From positions 1 through 64,000 of the forward strand of contig CAZCAC010000020.1 in NCBI GenBank assembly GCA_964496575.1: a stretch of 64,000 bases of DNA. Direction: 5' to 3'. Shown here piece by piece: positions 33,326-42,804 of the stretch (position 1 is its first letter; every line of letters begins with the position of its first letter). A program made the position numbers and the translations under genes. Below the pieces are notes generated by a model. That model did not search any database, was not told the origin of the DNA, and was given only the letters and a program-made list of their open reading frames with translations. This stretch comes from CAZCAC01 sp964496575 (lineage in GTDB: Bacteria; Planctomycetota; UBA1135; GCA-002686595).

Positions 33326-34864
33326 ATGAACCTCACGAGTCGGATCCTCCCCACCCCCGGCCTCCTCCTCGCCCTCTCCACCTCCCTCCCCGCCACCGGG
33401 ATCCCCGATCCTCCCGAGCTCCGCTACACGGTCCGGATCCCCGATCCCGTGACCGGAGTGGTGGAGGTCGAGCTGCGCCTCCCGGGACTCGGCGAGGGCC
33501 CCGCCGAGCTCGAGCTGGCGCTCCCTCGCCGCTTCGCCTACGTGACCCTCGACGAGCCGCTGCTCGAGGGCGAGCTCGAAGCGCACGACGGCGGGAGCGC
33601 CCCCCTGCGGGTCGAGCGCACGGATCCCTTCCGCTGGACCGTCCACCGCGGCACGAACGCCACCGTGCGCGTGCGACTGCGAGTTCCCCTCGAGCACCGC
33701 GAGATCCCCGAGGTGCTGGAGCGCGACGCCTACGAGTACCCCTACCTCGCCGAGGACCACGGGATGCTGGTCGCGGGGACGCTCTTCCCGCTGCCGGTGG
33801 TCGAGCCACCTCGCGCCGCGAAGGCCGGGGCCAGCGTGCGCTTCGAGCTCCCCGAGGGTTGGGAGGTCCGCTGCCCCTGGCCGGAGTCCGAACCGGGAGT
33901 CTTCACCCCGACCGACCTCGCCAGCCTGCACGACGACCTGCTCGCGATCGGTGACTGGGACGAGGAGGTGATCGACACGGGTGGCTGCGAGGTGACCCTC
34001 GCCGTCGCGCCCGGTCAGCCGGCGCTGCTCCAGGCGGTCGCCCCGCTGATCGACCGGATCGTGCGCGCCGAGCTCACCCTCTTCGGTCGCGTCCCGCGGG
34101 AGAAGTACCTCTTCCTCTTCGGCCGACCCGACCCGCCGCTCGCGCCGGGCGAGCGCGGCCTGAGCCTGGGCGGTTCGCCGAAGCGCGGCTCGATGACGCT
34201 GTTCCTGCGCGGGCTGCCGCCGGGAGGCGATCCCGCGCCGTACCTCGGCCACCTGATCGCGCACGAGTTCCATCACACCTGGACGAGCTCCCTCGAGACC
34301 CCCGACGAGCTGCGCTTCTTCGCCGAGGGATTCACCGACTACCACGCCTACCTGCTGCTGGCGCGCGAGGGGCTTTCCTCCTGGGAGGCGTTCGCGAAGA
34401 CGCTGGGCGGGAAGCTGCGCGACTACCTGAAGAGCTCGGGTGTCGGGGAGCTGTCGCTCGCCGAGGCGGGCGGGCCTCGCTTCTTCGAGGGAGGGCCCGC
34501 CTACTCGCTCGTCTACGACGGTGGGCTGCTGCTCGCCGCCCTCGTCGACCGGCGGATCCGCGCGAAAGGGGAGGGTCGGAGTCTCGACGACCTGATGCGG
34601 TCCTTCAACAACGACCGCCGCGGGGGCGAGGCCGACCAGCCGGAGATCGTGAAGGCCTTCCGCGAGGTCCTGACCGAGTACCTCTCCCCCGCCGAGGCCG
34701 ACGAGCTGTGGGAGCTGATCACCCGCCGGGACCCGATCGACTTCGTCGAGCTCCTGACCGCGACCGGGGCGGGGATCGAGATCGACGAGGCGGTGCCCGA
34801 GGAGCTCGTCGTGAAGGTCGATCCGGCTCCCTGGCGGGAACACACGGCGACCCCGGTCGATTGA
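33326..34864 (+). CDS. Exported M61-like (gluzincin) metallopeptidase
   Basis: The 512-aa protein has a weak N-terminal hydrophobic leader, a beta-rich N-terminal half and a zinc-peptidase domain. The zinc motif is His313-Glu-Phe-His-His317 (HEFHH). The third ligand is probably the Glu in FFAEGFTDYHAY about 20 residues later. This layout fits the M61 glycyl-aminopeptidase family, often seen as exported proteins. The PDZ domain typical of M61 is not obvious. The ATG at 33326 starts the leader. Confidence 0.7.
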   Translation: MNLTSRILPTPGLLLALSTSLPATGIPDPPELRYTVRIPDPVTGVVEVELRLPGLGEGPAELELALPRRFAYVTLDEPLLEGELEAHDGGSAPLRVERTDPFRWTVHRGTNATVRVRLRVPLEHREIPEVLERDAYEYPYLAEDHGMLVAGTLFPLPVVEPPRAAKAGASVRFELPEGWEVRCPWPESEPGVFTPTDLASLHDDLLAIGDWDEEVIDTGGCEVTLAVAPGQPALLQAVAPLIDRIVRAELTLFGRVPREKYLFLFGRPDPPLAPGERGLSLGGSPKRGSMTLFLRGLPPGGDPAPYLGHLIAHEFHHTWTSSLETPDELRFFAEGFTDYHAYLLLAREGLSSWEAFAKTLGGKLRDYLKSSGVGELSLAEAGGPRFFEGGPAYSLVYDGGLLLAALVDRRIRAKGEGRSLDDLMRSFNNDRRGGEADQPEIVKAFREVLTEYLSPAEADELWELITRRDPIDFVELLTATGAGIEIDEAVPEELVVKVDPAPWREHTATPVD

Positions 34865-34951
34865 GCCCGCTCGTCGAGCCTCGAAGGGGACGGGTCGCCT
34901 AAGATCTGTGGCGAGTCCAGTCCCCTCTCCCCCCGCCTCGAATCGAGCTCG

Positions 34952-37900
34952 ATGCTATCGACCCTCTGCCTGCTGGCCATCCTCTCCCCCGCCCCGCTCC
35001 CCGCCGAAGAGGACGCGATCACCCGGAAGTGGAGCTTCGACAGCGAGGAGGAGCTGCTCTGGAGCGCCACCGCGACCGGCGACGGAGCGAAGCGCCAGGG
35101 CACCGGGCCGAAGCGAGAGGGCGGCGAGCTGATCCTGCTCCAGCCGTGGTGGAAGCTGCAGGTCTCGACGGCGTTCCCCGCGCCGGCCGAGCGCCCCGCG
35201 CGAGTTCTCGAGTGCAGCTGGACGCAGCAGCTGGCGCGCGGCACCGAGGGGATCGGCTTCGCCTGGGTGAGCCCCGCCGATCACGGCGAGGACGGTGAGG
35301 TGCTCCAGCCCGAGGCGTGGGAGGCCCCGACGCTGCCGGCGAGCTTCTCGATCGGCTTCGACGCCTCCGATCCGCCGAACCTCGACCCCTTCCGCGGCAG
35401 CGGCAACATCCACAACCGACCCGAGCACGAGATCTCGTTGCACTGGGCCGGCGAGGAGCGCATCAAGAAGCTCACCGAGACCGACTTTCGCGACGAGGAG
35501 CCGCACCGGATCGCCCTGCGGGTGGAGTGGAGACCCGGCGGCGCGTTCGTCGACCTCACGCTGGACGAGGAGGTGGTGTTCGATCGGTGGTTCCTCGCCG
35601 GCGCCACCCCGTACGCGGGGCGCGGGGTCTTCGGCGGGAACAACCAGGAGACCGCCGGCTGGGCGGCGATCGACGAGCTCGAGATCACCTGCGCGGCGCT
35701 CTTCGACGGTTTCGCGGAGCCGCTGGAGGTCGTCGGGCTCGAGCGGGTGCTGAACGACGCCAAGCACGGCCGCAACGAGGCGACGGTGACGTTCCCCGAG
35801 GTGACCGACGGATATGAGCGGATCCTGCTCGACCTGCGCCTCGACAAGCCCGAGACGCGCTTCGATCCGTGGGACCGCATCGCGTACGTGTACGTCCTCG
35901 ACGACGAGGGAGAGCAGGTCGAGCTGCTGCGCTACATCACGCCCTACCACAAGGGTGGGCACTGGATCTTCGACGTCACCGACTTCCGGTCGTTGCTCAC
36001 CGGCGAGCGCACGCTGGTGCAGGCGTGCGGGACGCAGGGCGAGGGCTGGGTGGTCAGCGTGACCTTCCGTTTCTACCCGGGAGCGCCGGAGCGCCTCGCC
36101 CACCGGGTCATCCCCTTGTGGGAGGGCCCGTGCGTCATCGGCGACCCCGAACAGCCGACCACAGACTTCTTCGTCACGAGGAACATCGAGCTCGACGAGT
36201 CCACCGTCGGCGCCCGGGTGCGCTCGGTGGTGACCGGGCACGGGATGGCGCCCAACAGCGAGAATGCGGCGGAGTTCATGCCGCTGGGACGGACCCTGAC
36301 CGTCAACGGCACCGCCTCGTGGAACCTGCTGTGGAAGACCGACAACTACCTCAATCCCTGCCGGCCGCAGGGGGGCACCTGGAAGTACGACCGCGCCGGC
36401 TGGGCGCCGGGGGACGTGGTGCGGCCGTGGCTGGTCGAGGTGGAGCGCGAGGCCCTCGACTCCGGCGCGCTGGAGATCTACTACGCCCCCGACGACTACG
36501 TCAACGAGAACCGCGGCCAGACCTGGTCGCCCTTCCACCAGGTAGCGGCGTACCTCGTCCTGTACCGCGCGCCGATCAGCGGGACCCGCACCGTCGAGGA
36601 GCAGGAGCCGGCGAAGGCGCGGGAAAAGCCCAACGTACTGATCATCCAGACCGACGAGCACAACTTCCGCACGCTCGGTTGCTACCGCGAGACGTTGTCC
36701 GAGGAGCAGGCCTTGATGTGGGGGCCGGACGTCGTCGAGACGCCGAGCATCGACTGGCTGGCGGAGACGGGAGCGCTGTGCACCAGCTTCTACGCGACTT
36801 CTCCGGTGTGCGCGCCTTCGCGCGCGACGCTGGTCAGCGGCTGCTATCCGCAGAACACCGGGGTCGTGGCCAACAACGACTCCCTCGACGACGAGATCGT
36901 CACCTTCGCCGAGATCCTCCGGCGGTCGGGCTACACGACCGGCTACTCCGGCAAGTGGCACCTCGACGGCAAGGCGAAGCCGGGGTGGGCGCCGGAGCGC
37001 CGCTTCGGCTTCGAGGACAACCGCTACCAGTTCAACCGCGGACACTGGAAGCAGCTGGAGCTGACCGAAGAGGGTCCGCGCGTCAAGGCGCGCAATGACA
37101 AGGGCAAGCCGAGCTACTCGGTGAACGGCGCCGACGAGACCTCCTTCACCACCGACTTCCTCGCCGACCGGACGATCGAGTTCATCGAGGAACACGCCGC
37201 GGAGCCGTTCTGCTACATGGTCAGCTTCCCCGACCCACACGGTCCCGACACCGTCCGGCATCCCTACGACCGGATGTTCTACCAGCAGAGCTACGTGGAA
37301 CCGCGCACCTTCGACAAGCCGACGGAGGGGCGCCCGAGCTGGGCCCTGTCCAACGGCAAGTTCACGGAGATGTCCCGCTACTACGGGATGGTCCGCTGCA
37401 TCGACGACAACGTCGGGAGGATCCTCGACGAGCTGCGGGAGAAGGGGCTGATCGAGAAGACGATCGTCATCTTCACCTCCGACCACGGCGACCTGCGCGG
37501 CGAGCACCACCGCCAGAACAAGGGCGTGCCCTTCGAGGCCTCGGCGAAGGTCCCCTTCATCGTCCGCTACCCCGGCCGGATCGCCGCCGGGACGCGGATC
37601 GACGAGGCCCTGGGCACCGTCGACTTCAAGAGCACCCTCTGCGGACTGCTCGGCCTGACGGTCGAGGGCGAGAACGAAGGGCGCGACGCCTCGAGCCTGC
37701 TCCTCACCGGCGAGGCCCCGGAGTCGTGGAACGACGTCGTCTTCCTGCGCCAGTCCGGCCGCAAGGGCGAGGGCTGGCTGGCGGCGGTGACCGATCGCCA
37801 CAAGCTCGTGGTCGCCCCGGGAGACGAGCCGTGGCTCTACGACCTGGAGGAGGACCCCGACGAGCTGATCAACTACTTCGGCGACGCCACCCACCAGGAG

Positions 37901-38026
37901 GTCGTGGAGACCCTGGCCGGGGAGCTGCGACGCTACGGAGCGAGACACGACGATCCGTACGCCGGGCACCCGGACGTCGCCACGGCGCTGACGGCCGCCG
38001 CGGGGGAGCCGGACGACGGGCGGTGA
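34952..38026 (+). CDS. Secreted lectin-like / PNGase F-like / sulfatase fusion
   Basis: The 1024-aa protein starts with a short signal sequence. Residues ~25-240 look like a concanavalin-type jelly roll. Residues ~250-545 resemble peptide-N-glycosidase F, the enzyme that removes N-glycans from Asn: the segments GHGMAPNSENAAEF, LTVNGTASWNLLWKTDNY, NPCRPQGGTWKYDRAGWAPG and PWLVEVE follow the family's C-terminal domain closely. Residues ~560-1000 are a formylglycine sulfatase with NVLIIQTDEHNF, the maturation motif Cys620-Ala-Pro-Ser-Arg624, SGKWHLDG and FTSDHGDLRGEH. Whether the PNGase catalytic acids are kept needs alignment. One chain could therefore bind, deglycosylate and desulfate a sulfated glycoprotein (inferred). 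I do not recall this fusion being described. Confidence 0.8.
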   Translation: MLSTLCLLAILSPAPLPAEEDAITRKWSFDSEEELLWSATATGDGAKRQGTGPKREGGELILLQPWWKLQVSTAFPAPAERPARVLECSWTQQLARGTEGIGFAWVSPADHGEDGEVLQPEAWEAPTLPASFSIGFDASDPPNLDPFRGSGNIHNRPEHEISLHWAGEERIKKLTETDFRDEEPHRIALRVEWRPGGAFVDLTLDEEVVFDRWFLAGATPYAGRGVFGGNNQETAGWAAIDELEITCAALFDGFAEPLEVVGLERVLNDAKHGRNEATVTFPEVTDGYERILLDLRLDKPETRFDPWDRIAYVYVLDDEGEQVELLRYITPYHKGGHWIFDVTDFRSLLTGERTLVQACGTQGEGWVVSVTFRFYPGAPERLAHRVIPLWEGPCVIGDPEQPTTDFFVTRNIELDESTVGARVRSVVTGHGMAPNSENAAEFMPLGRTLTVNGTASWNLLWKTDNYLNPCRPQGGTWKYDRAGWAPGDVVRPWLVEVEREALDSGALEIYYAPDDYVNENRGQTWSPFHQVAAYLVLYRAPISGTRTVEEQEPAKAREKPNVLIIQTDEHNFRTLGCYRETLSEEQALMWGPDVVETPSIDWLAETGALCTSFYATSPVCAPSRATLVSGCYPQNTGVVANNDSLDDEIVTFAEILRRSGYTTGYSGKWHLDGKAKPGWAPERRFGFEDNRYQFNRGHWKQLELTEEGPRVKARNDKGKPSYSVNGADETSFTTDFLADRTIEFIEEHAAEPFCYMVSFPDPHGPDTVRHPYDRMFYQQSYVEPRTFDKPTEGRPSWALSNGKFTEMSRYYGMVRCIDDNVGRILDELREKGLIEKTIVIFTSDHGDLRGEHHRQNKGVPFEASAKVPFIVRYPGRIAAGTRIDEALGTVDFKSTLCGLLGLTVEGENEGRDASSLLLTGEAPESWNDVVFLRQSGRKGEGWLAAVTDRHKLVVAPGDEPWLYDLEEDPDELINYFGDATHQEVVETLAGELRRYGARHDDPYAGHPDVATALTAAAGEPDDGR

Positions 38027-38085
38027 GCCGAGGAGCACATGGGTAGCCTGGCACACGAAGGCGGCCGAGCGCGGCACCACCGACG

Positions 38086-39846
38086 ATGAGCAACCGAGAA
38101 ACCCGGTCGATCTGGCTCGTGAGCCTCCTCCTAGCGGTGACCACCGTGGGAGTCTACGGGCAGGTCCGGGGCTTCGACTTCGTCGGCATCGACGATGCCC
38201 GCTACGTGACCGAGAACGCGCAGGTCCTCTCCGGGTTGACCGCGGAGGGGTTCGTCTGGGCCTGGACCGAGGCGTACGCGGCCAACTGGCACCCCCTCAC
38301 CTGGCTGTCGCACATGCTGGACGTCGAGCTGTTCGACGTCGATCCCGGCTGGCACCACCTCACCAACCTCGGACTCCATGTCCTCAACGCCCTGCTGCTC
38401 CTCGGCGTGCTACGCCGCCTGACCGGCGCGCTCTGGTCCAGTGCGCTCGTCGCCGCTCTCTTCGCCCTGCACCCCCTGCACGTCGAGTCGGTGGCCTGGG
38501 TCGCGGAGCGCAAGGACGTGCTCTCCTGCTTCTTCTGGCTGCTGACGATCGGGGTCTACCTCGGCTACGCCCTGCGGGGTGGAGCCCGGCGCTACACCGC
38601 CGTGGCGCTCTGCCTGGCCGTGGGCCTCGCGGCCAAGCCGACGCTGGTGACCCTGCCCTTCGTCCTGCTCCTGCTGGACTACTGGCCCCTGGGCCGGATG
38701 AAGGGCGCGCCGCGGGTGATTCCCCGGCACGAGGGGACCATCGACCCGGTGAGCGCAGGTCGGCTCTTCGTCGAGAAGCTGCCGCTGATCCTTCTCTCGG
38801 TGGCTTCCGGAGTCGTCACGTACCTCGCGCAGGTGGCCGCCGGGACCATCTCCGGACCCGGGAACGTCCCGATCCTGTCCCGGGTCACCAACGCGGTGGG
38901 CGCGTACGCCACCTACCTGCGAAGGACGTTCTGGCCGAGCGATCTTTCGATGTTCTATCCCCTCGGGGAGGGCTGGGACGCGGGCTGGGGGGCCGCGACG
39001 GTCCTCGGCTCGCTGCTCCTGCTCGGCGCGGTGTCGGTGCTCTGCCTGCGCTGGAGGAAGAGGTACCCGTTCCTCGTGGTGGGCTGGCTCCTCTACCTGG
39101 GCACCCTGGTGCCGATGATCGGTCTGGTCCAGGCCGGACGGCAGGCGATGGCGGATCGTTACACCTACATCTCACTGATCGGCGTGTTCATCATGCTGGG
39201 CTGGGGAGCCGCCGAGCTCGCGCACGCGCGGCCCCGACTCCGGCCGTTCCTGGTCGTCCTCGCCCTGGGTGCGCTCGCGGCGTGTCTTCCGCTGACCTGG
39301 CATCGAGTGAGCGCCTGGGAGAGCAGCGAGACTCTCGCCCGGCGTACCCTGGCGGTCGAGCGGGACAACTGGATGGGCCACATGATGCTCGGCCTGGAGC
39401 TCTCCGCCCGGGGACAGAAGTGGGAGGCGATCCAGCACTTCGACGAGGCCTTGCGACTCGAGCCCGAGCTGCCGGTCGCCGAGTACAACCTGGCCAACGC
39501 GCTGCTCGATCTCGGTCAGAGCCAGCTGGCCATCGATCACTACCGGGAGGCCCTCCGCCTCCACCCCGACTACGCCAGGGCCGCTTACAACCTGGCCGGG
39601 GTGCACTACGAGCTGCGGGAGTTCGAGGAGGCCGCGCACTTCTATCGCGAGACGATCCGCCTGTGGCCCGACTTCGCGGAGGCCTACAACTACCTGGGCA
39701 ACTGCTACCTCCGCCTGGACCGGCTCCCCGAGGCGCGGGAGCAGTACGAGGAGGCCCTGCATCTGGAGCCGGACTTCACCGCCGCGCGAGAGATCCTGGA
39801 GCAGCTGGAGGCTCGAATGCGCGCTGTGCAGGAGTCCGGGCAGTGA
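38086..39846 (+). CDS. TMTC-like membrane glycosyltransferase with TPR tail
   Basis: The 586-aa protein has about nine to ten membrane helices (residues ~10-410) followed by four or five TPR units to the end. The acidic pair after helix 1 (FVGIDDARYV), the HPLTWLSHMLD segment and ALHPLHVESVAWVAERKD match the GT-C-fold TMTC / DUF1736 family. Eukaryotic members transfer mannose to proteins; bacterial functions are largely untested. It follows the fusion gene by 59 bases on the same strand, so co-transcription is possible. Confidence 0.75.
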   Translation: MSNRETRSIWLVSLLLAVTTVGVYGQVRGFDFVGIDDARYVTENAQVLSGLTAEGFVWAWTEAYAANWHPLTWLSHMLDVELFDVDPGWHHLTNLGLHVLNALLLLGVLRRLTGALWSSALVAALFALHPLHVESVAWVAERKDVLSCFFWLLTIGVYLGYALRGGARRYTAVALCLAVGLAAKPTLVTLPFVLLLLDYWPLGRMKGAPRVIPRHEGTIDPVSAGRLFVEKLPLILLSVASGVVTYLAQVAAGTISGPGNVPILSRVTNAVGAYATYLRRTFWPSDLSMFYPLGEGWDAGWGAATVLGSLLLLGAVSVLCLRWRKRYPFLVVGWLLYLGTLVPMIGLVQAGRQAMADRYTYISLIGVFIMLGWGAAELAHARPRLRPFLVVLALGALAACLPLTWHRVSAWESSETLARRTLAVERDNWMGHMMLGLELSARGQKWEAIQHFDEALRLEPELPVAEYNLANALLDLGQSQLAIDHYREALRLHPDYARAAYNLAGVHYELREFEEAAHFYRETIRLWPDFAEAYNYLGNCYLRLDRLPEAREQYEEALHLEPDFTAAREILEQLEARMRAVQESGQ

Positions 39847-39953
39847 AGACAGAAGAGCGTGGTTCGTCCGGTGGAGGTATCGGTAGCACCGTCGGTTCGA
39901 CACTCGGAATCGGACACCGAGGGAACGGAGAGCACGGCGGCTTCACACGGAGC

Positions 39954-40712
39954 TCACGGAGACGCAGAGCGCTTCCCCTCGAAGATCCGGAACGAAGCCA
40001 GCCCGACTCGCTGTAGGAAAAACTGTAGCGACACCCACAGCACCCCGAACCCGTACCTCACCGAAGGCCCGAGGTCGATCGATGAAGCCTCCTCGAAGTA
40101 GGCGGCCGGGCAGCTCACCTCCCCGATGGCGAAGCGCGCCTGGATGATCTGGGCCAGCATCTGGTTGTCGAAGACGAAATCGTCGGAGTTGGCCTCGAGC
40201 GGCAGCGCCTCCAGGACCTCTCGGGTGAAAGCTCGATAGCCGGTGTGGTACTCGGAGAGCTTCGCGCCGGTCATGAGGTTCTGCCAGAAGGTCAAGAGGC
40301 AGTTGGCGACGTACTTGTAGCGCGGCATGCCGCCCTTCACCGCGCCCCCACCCAGGATCCGCGAACCCAGGACCACGTCGAAGGGTCCGTCGGTGATCAT
40401 GCTGATCATCGCGGGCAACAGCTTCGGCGTGTACTGGTAGTCGGGGTGGAGCATGACCACCACGTCCGCGCCCAGCCGGAGCGCCTCCGCGTAGCAGGTC
40501 TTCTGGTTGGCGCCGTAGCCCTGGTTGCGCTCGTGCTCCAGGACGTGGAGCCCGAGCTCCCTGGCGATCTTCACCGTCTCGTCGGAGCTGGCGTCGTCGG
40601 TGACCACGACCTCGTCCACCATGTCCAGCGGGATCTCGTCGTAGGTCTGCCGGAGCGTGCCCGCCGCGTTGTAGGCGGGCATGACGACGATGATCTTCTT
40701 GCCGTGAAACAT
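39954..40712 (-). CDS. Family 2 glycosyltransferase, DPM1-like
   Basis: The 252-aa cytosolic or membrane-associated enzyme has the GT-A fold: VVMPAYNAAGTL, the nucleotide-binding DDASSDET, and an acidic metal-site region around MLHPDYQY. The class resembles dolichyl/polyprenyl-phosphate sugar transferases (DPM1), which load sugar onto a lipid carrier used by GT-C enzymes like those encoded nearby. No C-terminal membrane anchor is evident. There is no Shine-Dalgarno site. The 35-nt repeat module begins three bases upstream of the ATG. Confidence 0.82.
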   Translation of the reverse strand: MFHGKKIIVVMPAYNAAGTLRQTYDEIPLDMVDEVVVTDDASSDETVKIARELGLHVLEHERNQGYGANQKTCYAEALRLGADVVVMLHPDYQYTPKLLPAMISMITDGPFDVVLGSRILGGGAVKGGMPRYKYVANCLLTFWQNLMTGAKLSEYHTGYRAFTREVLEALPLEANSDDFVFDNQMLAQIIQARFAIGEVSCPAAYFEEASSIDLGPSVRYGFGVLWVSLQFFLQRVGLASFRIFEGKRSASP

Positions 40713-40715
40713 GAT

Positions 40716-40750
40716 CTATTCGGAGTCGGTTTCTGCGCGCTGCGCGCAGA
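40716..40750 (-). promoter_or_regulatory. 35-nt palindromic 5'-leader module before GT2 gene
   Basis: This sequence is identical over 35 bases to the inverted copy at 56981-57015. It contains a perfect palindrome (TCTGCGCGC, one central base, then the complement), which here extends to 23 bp (40730-40752). It ends three bases before the ATG at 40712, on the same relative strand as at the other locus. It may be an mRNA leader structure or an operator. Confidence 0.6.
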
Positions 40751-40880
40751 AAGCAAGTTCCATCGGCAACCAGGCTATCGACTACCGTAAACCGACCGGT
40801 CGGTTGACCCGTCAGCCTTGCGGGCGTCAGCCCGCGCCAGTGCATTGAAACTTTCGAGAATCGTGATCGGAACAGTCTGT
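40716..40880 (-). repeat. Dispersed modular repeat, copy B (three modules)
   Basis: Read on the minus strand the modules are the 30-nt core (40851-40880), a 6-bp hairpin GCGGGCTGACGCCCGC (40820-40835) and the 35-nt palindromic module (40716-40750). Copy C has the same three modules in a different order and spacing; copy A has the core plus half the hairpin. The intervening sequence is not conserved. Bases 40881-41007 hold nothing else recognisable. Confidence 0.75.
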
Positions 40881-41007
40881 TGTTTGGTTGGGTTGCGGAC
40901 GCCAACCCACCCCAGGAACGCGTGGATCGGAGCCGAGGAGTATAGGCCAGTCCGACGCGTGGGAGTTACCCTCGCCCCGAAAGGCCGGCGAAATGCCCCG
41001 GTCATCG

Positions 41008-42804
41008 TCAGCGAGTGACGACCTCCAGCACGGCGACCCGCGGCTCGCCGCTCGTGTGAATCGTGCGGAGCCCCCCGCCATCGATCCGCGAGAGTCGCAG
41101 CGATTCGAGCGCATCGGGATCCGCCCCGAGACGTGAGAGGGACTCCGCGCTCCCCGGCCCCAGCACCAGGTAGCGCACTCCGAGCACGCTCGCGCGTCGG
41201 GCCAGCTCCTCCTCGTCGGGAGCGGTGAGCACCCGCTCGAGCAGCCCGCGCTCTCCACCGGTGAAGGCTCGACGCGCACCCGTGGTGGCGCAGGCGCGGT
41301 GCGCGTACCAGGCGAACAGGGGCGCGGCGCGCTCGTCGCAGAGAATCCCGTCGCGCTGGATCGCCGTAGCGGAGTTCCACGGTCCGGGGGCGGGGTGCTG
41401 GCGACGCAGCCACAGCGCCGCGCGCGCGAAACTCTCTCCCGGCCGATCCTCGATCGGCGAGAACGCCGTGGAAGCGCACCACGCGAGGAGCAGGGCCGCG
41501 CCGATCTGGACCGAACGGTGTCGCAACGATCGGTCGAGGATCCGCGCGAGAGCGAGTCCCGCGGGAGCGGCGAAGAAGAGCACGGCCGGAGGGTGGAGCA
41601 GGGCGGCCACGAGAGCGAGCAAGCCGCTGATCGAGACGAAGATCGTCTCCGGTCCGCGCTCGGCGAGGACCCCGCGAACCAGCGCGAAGAGGAACACCGC
41701 CACCCACAGGATCTCCGGGCCGAGCAGCGTCGACGAGGTCCCGATCGGCGCGGAGCCGACCCCGCGGCCGAGAGCGGCGAGAAGCACGGTTCCGAAGCTC
41801 CCCTCGGGTCCCATCGCAGCCAACACCACGAAGAGGCCCGGAATCGCGATCGCGGCGCCGACGCGAACCGACGTGGCGGGCAAGGGTCGGTGGCGAACGA
41901 CGAGCAAGAGGAGAAGCGGCGCGGCGCCGACGAGGAAGACGACCTGCAAGAGCTCCGCCCACCCAGCGACGGGGCCGGAGGACGCGGGCAACCAGGGGCC
42001 GCCGATGGCGGTCACCTGCCCGACGAGCATCGCGCAGATCCAGAAGAGCAGTGCCGCGCGCGAGCTGTTCTGCCGCTCCTCCCCCACCGCGTTCGAGGTG
42101 ATGGCGACCCACGCCACCCATCCGGCGAGCAGGGGCGCGAGGAAGAGCGGCGAGGTGGCCAGCCCGAGTCCGGTCACGAAGCCGGCGACGATCGAGAGCA
42201 GCATCCGATCCATCGGATCGGGACAGCGCCACACCGCGAGAAGAGCGCCGAGCTGGATCGCGAAGAGCACCCCGGCGAGCGCCTCGACGTGCAACCGCCC
42301 CGGCGCCCCGTGCTCGACCGCGATAGGCGAGAACGCGATGAGCGCCAGCGCGATGAGCGAGGCCCCGACTCCCGCGCCGCCGCCCTTGCGCATCAGGCGG
42401 TAGAGGAAGAAGAGCCAGATCACCGCCAATGCAGGCCCCACGCTGCGCAGCGCTCCTTCGAGGCGCTCCTCGTCCGGCGCCGCCCCCTCCTCGGTGACCC
42501 CCGCCACCGGCAGGACGCGCACCAGGAGCGCCATCAGCTCGTCGAAGACGGGCAGGTCGGTGTTGCCGGCGGCGTCGGGGAAGCTGAGAAAGCGATCGGA
42601 CTGCGCCAGGCGCGAGGCGCTCAGGCTCAGCGCGATGCGGCGCAGGTGCCACGCGCTATCCGGGTCGGTGACCAGCGGCGCGACTCCCGCATCGCGGTCG
42701 TGCGGACTCTTCGACTCGCGGGCGAAGAGGGCGAGCAGCACCAGGAGGACGACCAGCGCGCGGACCCAGGGTCGGCTCGGCGCCGTCACTGCTCGTTCGA
42801 CCAC
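41008..42804 (-). CDS. STT3-like GT-C membrane protein
   Basis: The 598-aa protein has about 11-12 membrane helices and a ~120-residue soluble C-terminus. The first loop holds TDPDSAWHLRRI, then FLSFPDAAGN and FDELMALLVRVL, which resembles the acidic-pair start of bacterial oligosaccharyltransferase STT3/PglB-like proteins. The WWDxG acceptor motif of classical STT3 is not visible, so the acceptor may differ or activity may be lost. The gene overlaps the upstream one by 19 bases and is last in a coupled operon. A generic GT-C or PMT-type enzyme is the alternative. Confidence 0.5.
   Translation of the reverse strand: MVERAVTAPSRPWVRALVVLLVLLALFARESKSPHDRDAGVAPLVTDPDSAWHLRRIALSLSASRLAQSDRFLSFPDAAGNTDLPVFDELMALLVRVLPVAGVTEEGAAPDEERLEGALRSVGPALAVIWLFFLYRLMRKGGGAGVGASLIALALIAFSPIAVEHGAPGRLHVEALAGVLFAIQLGALLAVWRCPDPMDRMLLSIVAGFVTGLGLATSPLFLAPLLAGWVAWVAITSNAVGEERQNSSRAALLFWICAMLVGQVTAIGGPWLPASSGPVAGWAELLQVVFLVGAAPLLLLLVVRHRPLPATSVRVGAAIAIPGLFVVLAAMGPEGSFGTVLLAALGRGVGSAPIGTSSTLLGPEILWVAVFLFALVRGVLAERGPETIFVSISGLLALVAALLHPPAVLFFAAPAGLALARILDRSLRHRSVQIGAALLLAWCASTAFSPIEDRPGESFARAALWLRRQHPAPGPWNSATAIQRDGILCDERAAPLFAWYAHRACATTGARRAFTGGERGLLERVLTAPDEEELARRASVLGVRYLVLGPGSAESLSRLGADPDALESLRLSRIDGGGLRTIHTSGEPRVAVLEVVTR

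Noticed and set aside
34955..38080. A 1041-codon open frame on the minus strand
   Set aside because: It is a shadow of the PNGase F-sulfatase fusion. The translation is rich in Val, Arg, Asp and His without domains, typical of the antisense frame of GC-rich genes.
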